Positions 17,476 to 26,408 of a stretch of DNA of 59,822 bases are shown one piece after another. How positions within the stretch are numbered: position 1 is the stretch's first letter; each line of letters begins with the position of its first letter. The translations under genes and the position numbers were made by a program. Source of the DNA: CAYUAG01 sp046483025 (GTDB taxonomy: Bacteria > Zhuqueibacterota > QNDG01 > CAYUAG01); the NCBI GenBank assembly GCA_046483025.1, contig JAWODZ010000110.1:1-59822 (forward strand), written 5' to 3'. The notes beneath the pieces were generated by a model. It did not search any database. It was not told where the DNA came from and saw only the letters and a program-made list of their open reading frames with translations.

Positions 17476-19920
17476 ATGAATGAAATCAAAGATAAAATTA
17501 CCGGTAAAAATTTAAATCTCTCTAAACTGCCTGAGAAGGTATATAAAGAATTTTATTCCAAGGTTGATATTCTTTATTTTCTAATTAATAATACTTATCA
17601 GGTAGAATCCTGTAATGTTGTTGTGCAGGAAAAGTTAGGATATTCAGATGTTGAGATATTAGGTAAAAAATTTACAGATTTTTTCAATAAAAATGATATA
17701 GATGAGATTCAAGAATCTCTTGAACAATGTTTTAAAAAAGGATATATTCGTGATGTCAGAACTAATATTTTAGGGGAAAATGGAAGTTTTCCTATAACCA
17801 TTAATGGTTTGTCTCAGCTTGATGATTCAGGAAATCCTAAATTTATCAGATTATTCATTCAGGATATAACTGAACTGTATCGCCTACAAAAGGAAAGAGA
17901 TTTTTCTAATAATGTAGTAAATAAAATAATAAAATACGATGTTAGTTTTTCCGACCTGAAAGACATATTGAATAATATTCATACTATTTTAAATTTCTGG
18001 GAAATTGGAATCGTAATTGATAGGCAATCAACAGAAAATATTTTTTTAAAAATTTCATCCAATAATAATCAACTCTATCAAAATAAAAAAGATGAATATA
18101 TTTTCTGGGATTATAATATATGGCATAAAGTAATTAATTCATGCCCAGAAGTTTCTTCTGCCTCAGTTGATAGCAAGGGAGTAAGTTTAATCGGAAAATT
18201 GTCGGATTTTGTTTTGGGAATCAAGTCTGAAGAATTAAAAGATTACCTTGTTTCTTTAACTGAGTATGAATCTTTGATAATAGTTCCAATATCTGAAGAA
18301 AATAATTTTAATGGATACCTTATCATTCTTGGTAAAAAGCAGGAAATGTGGAATGATAGGGACGTTGATTTTCTGGAAAAAAATGCTGCTATAATTGAAA
18401 AATCTATTAGCCTGAATATCAATAAAGCTCCACAATCAAATGATATTACACAATCAATTAATAATTCTCCGTTACTTGGCATCTTATGTATTAAAAATGA
18501 AAAAATTGAATTTGTTAATGAGTGGGTTTGTGAAATATTGGGGATTACCCAGAAAAATCTAAAAGGAAGAAAAATTTTTGATTTTTTATCGCCTGAATCG
18601 ATAGAAGAAATTAAAAAATTACAAGATACTGATAATAGTAAAAATATATGTGATATTACTGTTCTGACCGCTGATAGCAGTAGATGTGAAATTAAATGTT
18701 CCATAACAAAAATAACTCATGAAAATGTACATTCGCAATTATGGTATTGGATTAATCAAAGTGATGAACGGCGCTTGAAAGATCAGTTGATACAAGCCAG
18801 GAAAATGGAATCACTAGGAATTCTGACAGGTGGAATTGTTCATGATTTTAACAATCACCTTGCTTCAATATTAGGGTTTAGTTCTCTTCTTAAAGAAGAA
18901 GTGCCAAAAAACAATCAATTCTATGATGATATAATACAAATTGCAGATTCTGCTGAGAAAGCTTCAGATCTGGCAGAACGTCTTTCAGCATATTCTAAGG
19001 GTAGTTCATACATAGTCAATTCTCTTGATGTAAATCAATTAATTAGGGAAGTTGCCACTATTCTTTCCAGAACTCTTGAGAACAACAAATCTATACATGC
19101 AGAGTTATCCCCTGATTTATATCCCGTACGAGCAGACGCAAGTCAAATACAGCAGGCAATACTGCAGGTCGCTCTAAATTCTCGTGATGCAATTCCAGAG
19201 GGTGGAAAAATATTTTTTAAAACCCGAAATATTATATTAAAGGATATCAATGTATGCAAAATGTATAATGCCAAACCTGGTAAATATGTACAAATTGAAA
19301 TCAGTGACAATGGTTATGGTATAAGTAGTGAATTAAAAAGTAAAATATTTGACCCAGACTTTACCACTAAAAATGTTGATACTAAAAAAGGGATGGGGTT
19401 AGCTATGGTTCAGAATGTGATACAAAAACATTCTGGTTTTATCTCAGTTTTTAGTGAAAAAAACAGAGGTACCGTATTTAAAATTCATCTTTCTGCCCAA
19501 AAGAAAAAAATTGAAGATAAAGAATCTGCTGCTGATATTAAGCCTTCTTTAGGGAAAGAAACTATTTTATTAGTAGATAGTGAGGAAATTATAAGAGAAA
19601 CGGCCCGAAAGATGCTGAACCGATATGGGTATAAAATTATCAGTGCTGGAAACAGTTCTGAGGCAATTGCAATTTATAAAAAGTATAAGAATCGCATTGA
19701 TTTAATAATTCTTGATATTACCCTATCAGGAATGTCAATAAAAAAAGTTTTAGCGTGGTTTAATAAAATCAAACCCGGAGTAAAAATTATTGCTACCTCT
19801 CGAAAAGGTGAGAACGAAAAACTGGAAAATGTTTATAAACGTAAAGTAACAGGATTTATTGAAAAACCGTTTGAAATACGTCCGTTGCTTTCTAAAATCA
19901 GATCATGTATTAGTGAGTAA
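17476..19920 (+). CDS. Hybrid sensor histidine kinase (PAS, GAF-like, PAS, HisKA, ATPase, REC)
   Basis: A soluble 814-residue hybrid kinase, 23 bases after the first one and of similar plan. PAS about 25-135, a GAF-like region 150-310, a second PAS about 325-430, dimerisation helix with H456 (GGIVHDFNNHLASILGFSS), ATPase domain with NSRDAIPEGG, SDNGYG and KGMGLAMV, and a receiver at 695-814. The receiver keeps D747 and K797 but its acidic pair reads DS (D701-S702), so metal binding and phosphorylation may be weakened. PDFTTK replaces the usual PFFTTK. The two kinases could form heterodimers or take different signals into one relay. Confidence 0.9.
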   Translation: MNEIKDKITGKNLNLSKLPEKVYKEFYSKVDILYFLINNTYQVESCNVVVQEKLGYSDVEILGKKFTDFFNKNDIDEIQESLEQCFKKGYIRDVRTNILGENGSFPITINGLSQLDDSGNPKFIRLFIQDITELYRLQKERDFSNNVVNKIIKYDVSFSDLKDILNNIHTILNFWEIGIVIDRQSTENIFLKISSNNNQLYQNKKDEYIFWDYNIWHKVINSCPEVSSASVDSKGVSLIGKLSDFVLGIKSEELKDYLVSLTEYESLIIVPISEENNFNGYLIILGKKQEMWNDRDVDFLEKNAAIIEKSISLNINKAPQSNDITQSINNSPLLGILCIKNEKIEFVNEWVCEILGITQKNLKGRKIFDFLSPESIEEIKKLQDTDNSKNICDITVLTADSSRCEIKCSITKITHENVHSQLWYWINQSDERRLKDQLIQARKMESLGILTGGIVHDFNNHLASILGFSSLLKEEVPKNNQFYDDIIQIADSAEKASDLAERLSAYSKGSSYIVNSLDVNQLIREVATILSRTLENNKSIHAELSPDLYPVRADASQIQQAILQVALNSRDAIPEGGKIFFKTRNIILKDINVCKMYNAKPGKYVQIEISDNGYGISSELKSKIFDPDFTTKNVDTKKGMGLAMVQNVIQKHSGFISVFSEKNRGTVFKIHLSAQKKKIEDKESAADIKPSLGKETILLVDSEEIIRETARKMLNRYGYKIISAGNSSEAIAIYKKYKNRIDLIILDITLSGMSIKKVLAWFNKIKPGVKIIATSRKGENEKLENVYKRKVTGFIEKPFEIRPLLSKIRSCISE

Positions 19921-19925
19921 ATAAT

Positions 19926-20597
19926 ATGAATTTCACTCAACTTACAGATAACGAAATTATGAGCAGATTAATTGCAGATGTAGTTCATAAAATTAAAAAT
20001 GGGTTAGGAGGAATAGGTGGATATGCCACTCTTCTAGAAAAAGAGTTTACATGCAATGATCCGAAAATCCGATTCGTAAAAAAAATTAATGATGGAGTTG
20101 TCAGTGTTAATGAAATTTCTGTAAAATTAATGTCATTGGTCAGGATCAGGGAACTTCAAAAAGAAAAAATCAGAATTGAGTATCTATTCCGCGAAATTTT
20201 AAAAAATATATCACGTAATAATTATGAATTAATTGACAAACTATATTTTGATAATACTTTTCATGAAAAATATATTGAAATAATTTCTGATCAAGATGTA
20301 TTAGGTGAACTTTTTAAAAATTCAATACAATTTTTACAGGAAATTACCGAAGAAATTTATAAAATTCAAATAACATCTTCCAAAGATAAAAATCTTTTAA
20401 TACATATTCATTTTAAGAAAAAATTTGAAAACCAAAAAAATTTTTCTGATTACATAAAACATTTAATGCAAGATTCAAGACATTTATATGAGAGATTATG
20501 TTTTGCAATTATACAAAAAATGATTGTTTTGTTAAGTGGAACATATTCTACTGAATCGAAAAACAATGAAATCAATATTCTTAAATTAGAAATATAA
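19926..20597 (+). CDS. Histidine-kinase-like protein without ATP-binding motifs, candidate phosphotransferase
   Basis: A 223-residue protein starting 5 bases after the second hybrid kinase. Residues 10-70 form a dimerisation helix pair with an H-box reading VVHKIKNGLGGIGGYATLL, with His at H21. The acidic residue that normally follows the His (needed for autokinase and phosphatase chemistry) is Lys. The second half keeps the outline of an ATPase fold (N-box-like VLGELFKNSIQFL; final LLSGTYSTESKNNEINILKLEI), but the glycine-rich D-x-G-x-G and G-x-G-x-G nucleotide motifs are absent. This is the pattern of Spo0B/ChpT-type phosphotransferases. It sits between two hybrid kinases and an NtrC-type regulator, so I infer that it relays phosphate between them. 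Confidence 0.65.
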   Translation: MNFTQLTDNEIMSRLIADVVHKIKNGLGGIGGYATLLEKEFTCNDPKIRFVKKINDGVVSVNEISVKLMSLVRIRELQKEKIRIEYLFREILKNISRNNYELIDKLYFDNTFHEKYIEIISDQDVLGELFKNSIQFLQEITEEIYKIQITSSKDKNLLIHIHFKKKFENQKNFSDYIKHLMQDSRHLYERLCFAIIQKMIVLLSGTYSTESKNNEINILKLEI

Positions 20598-20608
20598 TAG
20601 GATTACAA

Positions 20609-21979
20609 GTGAAGAAAAACAGTAAAAACATACTAGTTATTGATGATGAAGAGATGATCCGAGAATTATTAAAAGATACCTTTGAAAAAGAAAAATATAA
20701 TGTTGAAACTGCAGAAGATGGAAAACAAGCTTTTAAAATGATCCAGTCCAATGATTACAATCTTGTTATAACTGATATACGCCTCCCTGATATTAGTGGT
20801 ATGGAAATTCTTGAAAAAATTAAAGTTCAACATCCTGATATGGGAGTTATAATGATAACAGCCTATGGCTCCATAAAAAGTGCTGTTAAAGCTATGAAAG
20901 ATGGAGCGTTTGATTATATTGCTAAACCATTTGAGATAGATGAGATTAATATAGTTGTAGAAAAATATTTTGAATTTGAAAATTTGAAAGTTGAGAATAA
21001 ATATTTACGGTCTGAGCTGGATAAGAAATTTAACTTTAAAAATATTATTGGACACAGCTTACCGATGCAGGGAGTTTTTAAAACTATTGAAATGGTTGCT
21101 AAAAGCAGAGCAACAATATTAATTGAGGGTCCTAGTGGAACAGGAAAAGAACTCATTGCTCGATCAATACATTACAACAGTGACAGGAAAAATGGACCAT
21201 TTATTACCATAAACTGCGCTTCTTTACCTGAAAGCTTAGTAGAAAGTGAACTTTTCGGACATGAAAAGGGAGCTTTTACCGGTGCATATAAGACTAATAA
21301 AGGACGATTTGAAATGGCAGATGGGGGTTCTCTACTATTAGATGAAATCTCAGAAATTAGCCTTGGCCTTCAGGCTAAACTGTTACGTGTTTTGCAGGAG
21401 AAAGAAATTGAAAGAGTAGGAGGTGGAGAAGTCATCCCGGTTGATGTAAGAATTATTGCTACTACCAATAAGGACATAAGAAAAGAAGTTAAGGAAAAAA
21501 AATTCAGGGAAGATCTTTTCTATAGGTTAAATGTTGTTCCAATTAAAGTTCCTCGTATAACTGAGAGAAGAGATGATATTCCCATACTTATAAATCATTT
21601 TATCAAATTATATTGTCAGGAAAACAATTATCCTTTAAAGAAAATTTCTGAGAAAGCAATGAAAATTCTCATTAACAGAGACTGGCCGGGTAATGTAAGA
21701 GAAATAGAAAATTGTGTTGAGAGAGCTGTTGTATTATCCGGTCCCAAGTGTAAGGAATTGGAGTTAAAGCATTTTTCACTACAAGATCAATATATTCATG
21801 ATGAAACAAGTGATTTTTCAAAAGATATGACATTACGAGAGATAGAAAAAGAGATGATTTTACGAAAATTAAAAATGAAAGATGGTAACAGAACTGAAAC
21901 AGCTGAGAATTTAGGAATAAGCGTACGTACACTCCGTAATAAACTAAATGAATATCGTAAAGAAGGAATAGATGTTTAA
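20609..21979 (+). CDS. NtrC-family sigma-54-dependent response regulator
   Basis: A 456-residue activator: receiver with D56 (NLVITDIRLP), an AAA+ domain with Walker A GPSGTGKE, the sigma-54 contact loop GAFTGA, Walker B GGSLLLDEI, and a C-terminal Fis-type helix-turn-helix (TETAENLGISVRTLRNKL). It should bind upstream enhancer sites and open sigma-54 promoters when phosphorylated. It starts with GTG and is 11 bases from the kinase-like gene, in one operon with two hybrid kinases. Likely targets include the sigma-54 sites in this window at 22112, 23809 and possibly its own operon at 14917. Confidence 0.95.
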   Translation: MKKNSKNILVIDDEEMIRELLKDTFEKEKYNVETAEDGKQAFKMIQSNDYNLVITDIRLPDISGMEILEKIKVQHPDMGVIMITAYGSIKSAVKAMKDGAFDYIAKPFEIDEINIVVEKYFEFENLKVENKYLRSELDKKFNFKNIIGHSLPMQGVFKTIEMVAKSRATILIEGPSGTGKELIARSIHYNSDRKNGPFITINCASLPESLVESELFGHEKGAFTGAYKTNKGRFEMADGGSLLLDEISEISLGLQAKLLRVLQEKEIERVGGGEVIPVDVRIIATTNKDIRKEVKEKKFREDLFYRLNVVPIKVPRITERRDDIPILINHFIKLYCQENNYPLKKISEKAMKILINRDWPGNVREIENCVERAVVLSGPKCKELELKHFSLQDQYIHDETSDFSKDMTLREIEKEMILRKLKMKDGNRTETAENLGISVRTLRNKLNEYRKEGIDV

Positions 21980-22111
21980 TTATAAAGCGGAAAATCTAAC
22001 CGTATTATATAGGAAAAGCTTGCCCTTTATTTTTTAATATTTAATAGATTTTTTTGAACTGCTATTACTTAATCTCTTAATAATCAACCTTTTATAAAAA
22101 TAATATTTTTG

Positions 22112-22127
22112 TGGCATAAATGTTGCC
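22112..22127 (+). promoter_or_regulatory. Sigma-54 promoter (-24/-12) upstream of a receiver gene
   Basis: TGGCATAAATGTTGCC has TGGCA and TTGC with the exact GG-N10-GC spacing. It stands 54 bases before the ATG at 22181 in the 200-base gap after the NtrC-type regulator gene. Confidence 0.75.
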
Positions 22128-22180
22128 TTTTAATAGATTAAGATTGCAAAATATAATAATTATCATAAACGGAGGGTACT

Positions 22181-22558
22181 ATGAAAAAGCTTAAATCCCT
22201 TTTATTTGTCGATGATGAGGAAGAAATCCTTGATATTTTGGTTGATTTATTCAAGGATGATGATTATCAATTGTACACAGCGACAAAAGCAGAAGAGGCA
22301 AGAGATATTATGGAAAAACATGAAGTAGATTTTGTATTATCAGATTTAAAACTTCCTGATGACTCAGGATCAGATTTGTTAACTGATATACGTAATAAAA
22401 ACCCCGAGACTATAAGAGTTCTCACATCTGGTTACCTTGATCTTAAGTTTGGAAATATCAGTGAGAATAAAGAAGATGGAACATTGTATCTTTCTAAACC
22501 GTGGGATCTTTTTACTTTAAAACAATTGGTTGAAGAAAGACTAGAAAAAAGAATATGA
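22181..22558 (+). CDS. Single-domain response regulator
   Basis: A 125-residue receiver without an output domain. The acidic pair is in FVDDEE, the phosphorylation site is D55 (VLSDLKLP), and the switch residues TSG and SKPW are in place. It is preceded by a strong GGAGG ribosome site and a sigma-54 promoter, and overlaps the next gene by 4 bases. It may act as an intermediate or phosphate sink in the phosphorelay. Confidence 0.9.
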   Translation: MKKLKSLLFVDDEEEILDILVDLFKDDDYQLYTATKAEEARDIMEKHEVDFVLSDLKLPDDSGSDLLTDIRNKNPETIRVLTSGYLDLKFGNISENKEDGTLYLSKPWDLFTLKQLVEERLEKRI

Positions 22559-23610
22559 AATCTTTAAAAAAAGTTTTATATATTGACAGTGATAATTCAC
22601 TGTGCAAAGTTGTAAAGAAAAATTTATCTGATAATTCATTTGATTGTATTACTGCAGAAAATGGAGAAGAGGGTCTTAAAAATATCTTACACAGCAAACC
22701 AGATATTATTTTTGTGGATAATTATTTATCTGATATGGACACAGAAATATTTATACAAAAAATCAAAGATCAATCCGTGTATAAAAATTTAAAAGATATC
22801 CCTTTGATTCTTTTAACTTCTAATGGGAAAATGAATAAATTACGATTAGATGAATTAGGATTCTGTTCTTATATTCACAAGCCATTTAACACTCAAGATT
22901 TAATAAATTTAATAGATGGAATATTACATTTTAACGTTTATGCACAAAATAAAAATATTAATCATAATAATGGTAGACAATTCCTGGAAAGTATTCTGGA
23001 AAGTTCAGTAGAATCAATTTTTACTACTAATAAAAAAGGTTATATTACCTATAGCAATAAAGCATGCCTACAGTTGTTGAAATACAGTTTCAAGGAATTT
23101 ATAGGTAAGAATATTTGCGAATTATTGAATAATGGATCTTCTGAATTATTACAAATATTAGACATTATTAACAAAGATGGTAAATTAACCGATTATAAAA
23201 CTTTTTTAATAGAAAAAACAAAAAAGAAAATTCCTGTTAGTCTTTTTCTTTCGCCAATGAAAGAAATCGATGGAGATATAATTGGTTATTTAGCTCTCAC
23301 CGTGCATCAAAATAATGATATTAATAAATCTTCTTCTCATAAATCAGAAAAATTAGCAACAATTCTGGAAACAGCAATTACTGTTAATCATGCAATAAAC
23401 AATCCTTTGGTACCGATACTTGGGCAAGCTCAATTTTTACTTCAGGATGAAAGAATAGTAGATGAAGACATACGGAAACGATTAAACATAATCATTAACA
23501 ACGCCTTAAGAATAAAAAATATAACCCAGAAATTGACACGAATTTCGAAACCAGTTTCAAAAGAGTATATCAAAGGCACTAAGATGCTTGATTTGGATGC
23601 CTCCATATAA
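22555..23610 (+). CDS. REC-PAS-DHp protein lacking a kinase ATPase domain
   Basis: A 351-residue protein: receiver 1-125 with D55 (IIFVDNYLSDMD) and K109 (HKPF), but the acidic pair reads D11-S12; a PAS domain about 140-255; and a C-terminal dimerisation helix pair with H279 in VNHAINNPLVPILGQAQFLL. The protein ends about 70 residues later (VSKEYIKGTKMLDLD) with no ATPase domain. The stop is not an obvious truncation scar because the tail is polar and well formed. His279 could accept phosphate from a partner kinase or receiver, making this a receiver-histidine relay protein. It is coupled by a 4-base overlap to the receiver at 22181. Confidence 0.75.
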   Translation: MKSLKKVLYIDSDNSLCKVVKKNLSDNSFDCITAENGEEGLKNILHSKPDIIFVDNYLSDMDTEIFIQKIKDQSVYKNLKDIPLILLTSNGKMNKLRLDELGFCSYIHKPFNTQDLINLIDGILHFNVYAQNKNINHNNGRQFLESILESSVESIFTTNKKGYITYSNKACLQLLKYSFKEFIGKNICELLNNGSSELLQILDIINKDGKLTDYKTFLIEKTKKKIPVSLFLSPMKEIDGDIIGYLALTVHQNNDINKSSSHKSEKLATILETAITVNHAINNPLVPILGQAQFLLQDERIVDEDIRKRLNIIINNALRIKNITQKLTRISKPVSKEYIKGTKMLDLDASI

Positions 23611-23808
23611 AAGAATTATTTATCCTTCCTACATTTTATAAGTATAAAATTTTAATATTTAATATAAACATTAAATATTGCAATGTTTAAATATGGTTAA
23701 AATTCATCCATGTTTTAATTTGATTTAGCATTATTACAAACATATTTTTACATTAAACCCAATAAAAACAAAGTATTATGATACTACAACAAAGGATATT
23801 GATATAGA

Positions 23809-23824
23809 TGGCAAAGAATTTGCA
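23809..23824 (+). promoter_or_regulatory. Sigma-54 promoter (-24/-12) of the barrel-TPR envelope gene
   Basis: TGGCAAAGAATTTGCA matches the consensus TGGCAyr-N4-TTGCA very closely, with GG and GC 10 bases apart. It lies 50 bases before the ATG at 23874. Confidence 0.75.
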
Positions 23825-23873
23825 ACAGTTATAAATGTGAAATTGAAATATACATATTATGGAGGAGATAGAG

Positions 23874-25277
23874 ATGGTACGGAATAAATTAATTTTAATT
23901 TTGACTATGTTTTTTATATCAGGTTCTTTATATAGTCAGAATTTTTTTGACAGATTAATCCATCCGGATATTATCGGGGGAAATATAATTGGATGTCGCC
24001 AAGATCAAACCTCTCTGAATAGTCCTGGGGAAGGAGTAGGACCTGGTGCTGAATTATTTATTCAGTATAATATTAATAGGAATTTATTTGTCAAAGCTGG
24101 TACAGGATATATTACTGCAACTGATAAGTTTTTCGGATGGGATAATCAAAAGGTAACTTTGTTTCCTGCTTTTAAATTAGATCTTGGTTATAATTTTATT
24201 AATTCTGGAAATTTATCCACATATTTAAATGCCGGTTTACTTGGTTTTAAATCAAAATATGAAATAAAAAATCCAGTGTCTGAAGAAGACATGAAATTTG
24301 ATGCTGCTGTATCAGGCGGTCTGGGATTAAGCTATAAACTAACTGATCAATTGGCATTAAATGCCAGCGGAAGCGGTAATTATGCTTTTACATCATCACT
24401 TCCGACTAATGAACCAGATGTAACAAAACCATTATTCTGGTTTGCTAAAATGGGAATAAGTTATGCTCTAAATAAATCTCAAAAATCTCATATTGATAAT
24501 AAACAGGAGATAGAATACCCATTCTCTGGAGACGAAATTGCTCTTGACGATATATTTAATACCGAAAGAGAAGGAGAATCTTATAGCCGCCAGCAGGAAT
24601 CAGTAAGTGAGGATGAAGCTTTGGATTTATTATTTCAGGCAGCTGAAGAAGAATCTGGTTCAGAAGATACATATGAAAATTTATTCTCAGAATCCGGTGA
24701 TACAAAGCAAACTTCTGATAGCTATGCAGATGGTAATAAATCACAGATTGTTCACCAGATTAACGAATTACGAAATAAAATTAATGAACGAGACAGAATT
24801 ATCAGTGAATTAAGAGAAAAAGTAAATAAAAATGAAAAAACTATTTCTAAGTTTGCAGGACAAGAAGGAAGCATGAAAAGTGATACATATAGTGAATATG
24901 TAGATAGTGGTAATTTTACCAATGCTTATAAAAAAACTTTACAATTTTATTATAATAAGAACTACTCCCAAGCAATTAACAGATTTCAAAATCTTTTGAA
25001 TTCTAATCCTAATCATAAATTAGCAAGTAATTGTCAATACTGGATTGGTGAATGTTATTATGCAATGAGAAATTATCAGCAAGCATTAAATGCTTTTAAG
25101 AATGTTTTAACCTACAATTCATCCTATAAATTTGATGATGCATTGATTATGAATGGAATAACCTATATGAAAATAGGTGAAGCGGAAATGGCAAAAAAGA
25201 ATTTTCAACAACTTGTTGAGAATTACCCAAACAGTGAATATGCTCCTAAAGCAATGCGATATTTAGGAAGATTGTAA
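23874..25277 (+). CDS. Outer-membrane barrel protein with C-terminal CpoB/YbgF-like TPR
   Basis: The 467-residue product has a signal peptide (LILILTMFFISGSLYSQ), an eight-strand-type barrel region to about residue 200 (GPGAELFIQYNINRNLFVKAG ... MGISYALN), an acidic serine-rich linker, a short coiled coil (HQINELRNKINERDRIISELREK, in part) and three TPR units at about 335-465 of the YbgF/CpoB type (YNKNYSQAINRFQNLLNSNP ... YWIGECYYAMRNYQQALNAF). Such proteins link the outer membrane to peptidoglycan or Tol-Pal complexes. An earlier ATG at 23859 would use its own GGAGGAG as coding sequence; that site is correctly placed for the ATG at 23874. It is the first non-signalling gene behind a sigma-54 promoter here. 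Confidence 0.8.
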   Translation: MVRNKLILILTMFFISGSLYSQNFFDRLIHPDIIGGNIIGCRQDQTSLNSPGEGVGPGAELFIQYNINRNLFVKAGTGYITATDKFFGWDNQKVTLFPAFKLDLGYNFINSGNLSTYLNAGLLGFKSKYEIKNPVSEEDMKFDAAVSGGLGLSYKLTDQLALNASGSGNYAFTSSLPTNEPDVTKPLFWFAKMGISYALNKSQKSHIDNKQEIEYPFSGDEIALDDIFNTEREGESYSRQQESVSEDEALDLLFQAAEEESGSEDTYENLFSESGDTKQTSDSYADGNKSQIVHQINELRNKINERDRIISELREKVNKNEKTISKFAGQEGSMKSDTYSEYVDSGNFTNAYKKTLQFYYNKNYSQAINRFQNLLNSNPNHKLASNCQYWIGECYYAMRNYQQALNAFKNVLTYNSSYKFDDALIMNGITYMKIGEAEMAKKNFQQLVENYPNSEYAPKAMRYLGRL

Positions 25278-25305
25278 AATTTTATTAATAAAGTTTTAAG
25301 TATAT

Positions 25306-25347
25306 AAAGGGTCATTGTTTATTAAAAAATAATGACCCTTTTTTATT
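25306..25347 (+). terminator. Rho-independent terminator after the barrel-TPR gene
   Basis: AAGGGTCATT (25307-25316) pairs perfectly with AATGACCCTT (25331-25340) around a 14-base AT loop and is followed by a run of T. Confidence 0.85.
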
Positions 25348-25492
25348 TAATATTTTAAACTTCTTGCAAAATTCTAATAAATTTTTTAATTTGATTATAA
25401 ATAAACTAAAAATATTTATTATTGACTATGAATTTATTAAATTACTTGATAACTTATACAATTAAGTCTCAGAGAGCAACAAGGAGCTGGTA

Positions 25493-25978
25493 ATGCAAAG
25501 AAATAAAGGAATATTCAACGTTAATGTAAATTCAGACAAAAATAATAGTAAATCCAAAAAAAATATTGATGAAATAATAAATACAATTAAGAATGAATTA
25601 ACAGATTCTATTCATCCATATGTATTAAATGATTTAAATCCCCATCAAATTCAACAAATAAAGAAAAAATTATTAATTGATAAAGAATATAAAATCAAAA
25701 CATATAAGCAGGGAAGAGATATTAAAGTAAAAATTTTTCCTCTGGGAAACTTAAAAAGATTTGCAGAACAGAAAGCACAAGAAGTGTTAATGAAAGGAGA
25801 AAAAATCAAACTACCCCATATGGGTGCATTTGAGAGATTTATTATCCATGATTATTTAAAAAGTCGAAATGGTATAAAAACCAAAAGCTTTGGAAAAGAG
25901 GGGAAAGATCGCTCTATACAAATTTATCCCTTGTTCGGGAGAAAACCCAAAAAAGCTAAGAAAAAACTCACTATTTGA
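25493..25978 (+). CDS. R3H-domain nucleic-acid-binding protein (Jag/EloR-like C-terminus)
   Basis: A 161-residue basic protein. Residues 80-150 match the R3H fold: a helix FAEQKAQEVLMKGEKIKLP, the R-x3-H core at R115-H119 (FERFIIHDYL) and a strand block SFGKEGKDRSIQIYP. R3H domains bind single-stranded nucleic acid, and in Jag/EloR they end a protein involved in envelope growth. Here the usual yidC-rpmH-rnpA neighbourhood and the KH domain are missing. It stands alone with a strong AAGGAG site, followed by receiver and CheB genes. Function unknown. Confidence 0.7.
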   Translation: MQRNKGIFNVNVNSDKNNSKSKKNIDEIINTIKNELTDSIHPYVLNDLNPHQIQQIKKKLLIDKEYKIKTYKQGRDIKVKIFPLGNLKRFAEQKAQEVLMKGEKIKLPHMGAFERFIIHDYLKSRNGIKTKSFGKEGKDRSIQIYPLFGRKPKKAKKKLTI

Positions 25979-26024
25979 TATTAGATAATTTTTTTATATT
26001 TTTTAATTTAAGGAGTTAATTTTC

Positions 26025-26399
26025 ATGGAAAAAGAAGTGATGATCGTTGATGATGATCCATCGGTTCTGCAGACATGTCAGAAAATTATCAGCAGGAATA
26101 ATATTAAAGTCCGAACAGCAAAAAGTGGTCAGGAATGTCTCAAGGAACTTGAAAAAGGATTTAAAGGAATAATTTTAATGGATATTATAATGCCGGAAAT
26201 GGACGGATGGGATACAATAGAAGAAATTGTCAATCGCGGATATATAAAAAATGTGATTATAACTATGTTAACAGGTAAGGATCAGCCCGGTAAAAAAATG
26301 GATCATTTAAAAGAATATGTATTGGATTATATTCGGAAACCTTTTGATGCACAGGACTTAATAAATCTTGTTAAACGATACTTATCATATATAGAATAA
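26025..26399 (+). CDS. Single-domain response regulator, companion of a CheB-like methylesterase
   Basis: A 124-residue receiver with acidic pair DDD (residues 9-11), phosphorylation site D53 (IILMDIIMPEMDGW), T80 region (TMLTGK) and K105-type RKPF. It ends 9 bases before the methylesterase gene, so the two are probably co-expressed. In standard CheB these two domains form one polypeptide; here they are separate. Confidence 0.88.
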   Translation: MEKEVMIVDDDPSVLQTCQKIISRNNIKVRTAKSGQECLKELEKGFKGIILMDIIMPEMDGWDTIEEIVNRGYIKNVIITMLTGKDQPGKKMDHLKEYVLDYIRKPFDAQDLINLVKRYLSYIE

Positions 26400-26408
26400 T
26401 ATTCCTTT

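Noticed and set aside
18243..18704. 153-codon minus-strand frame inside the second hybrid kinase
   Set aside because: It is antisense to a well-defined kinase domain region and has no recognisable family features.
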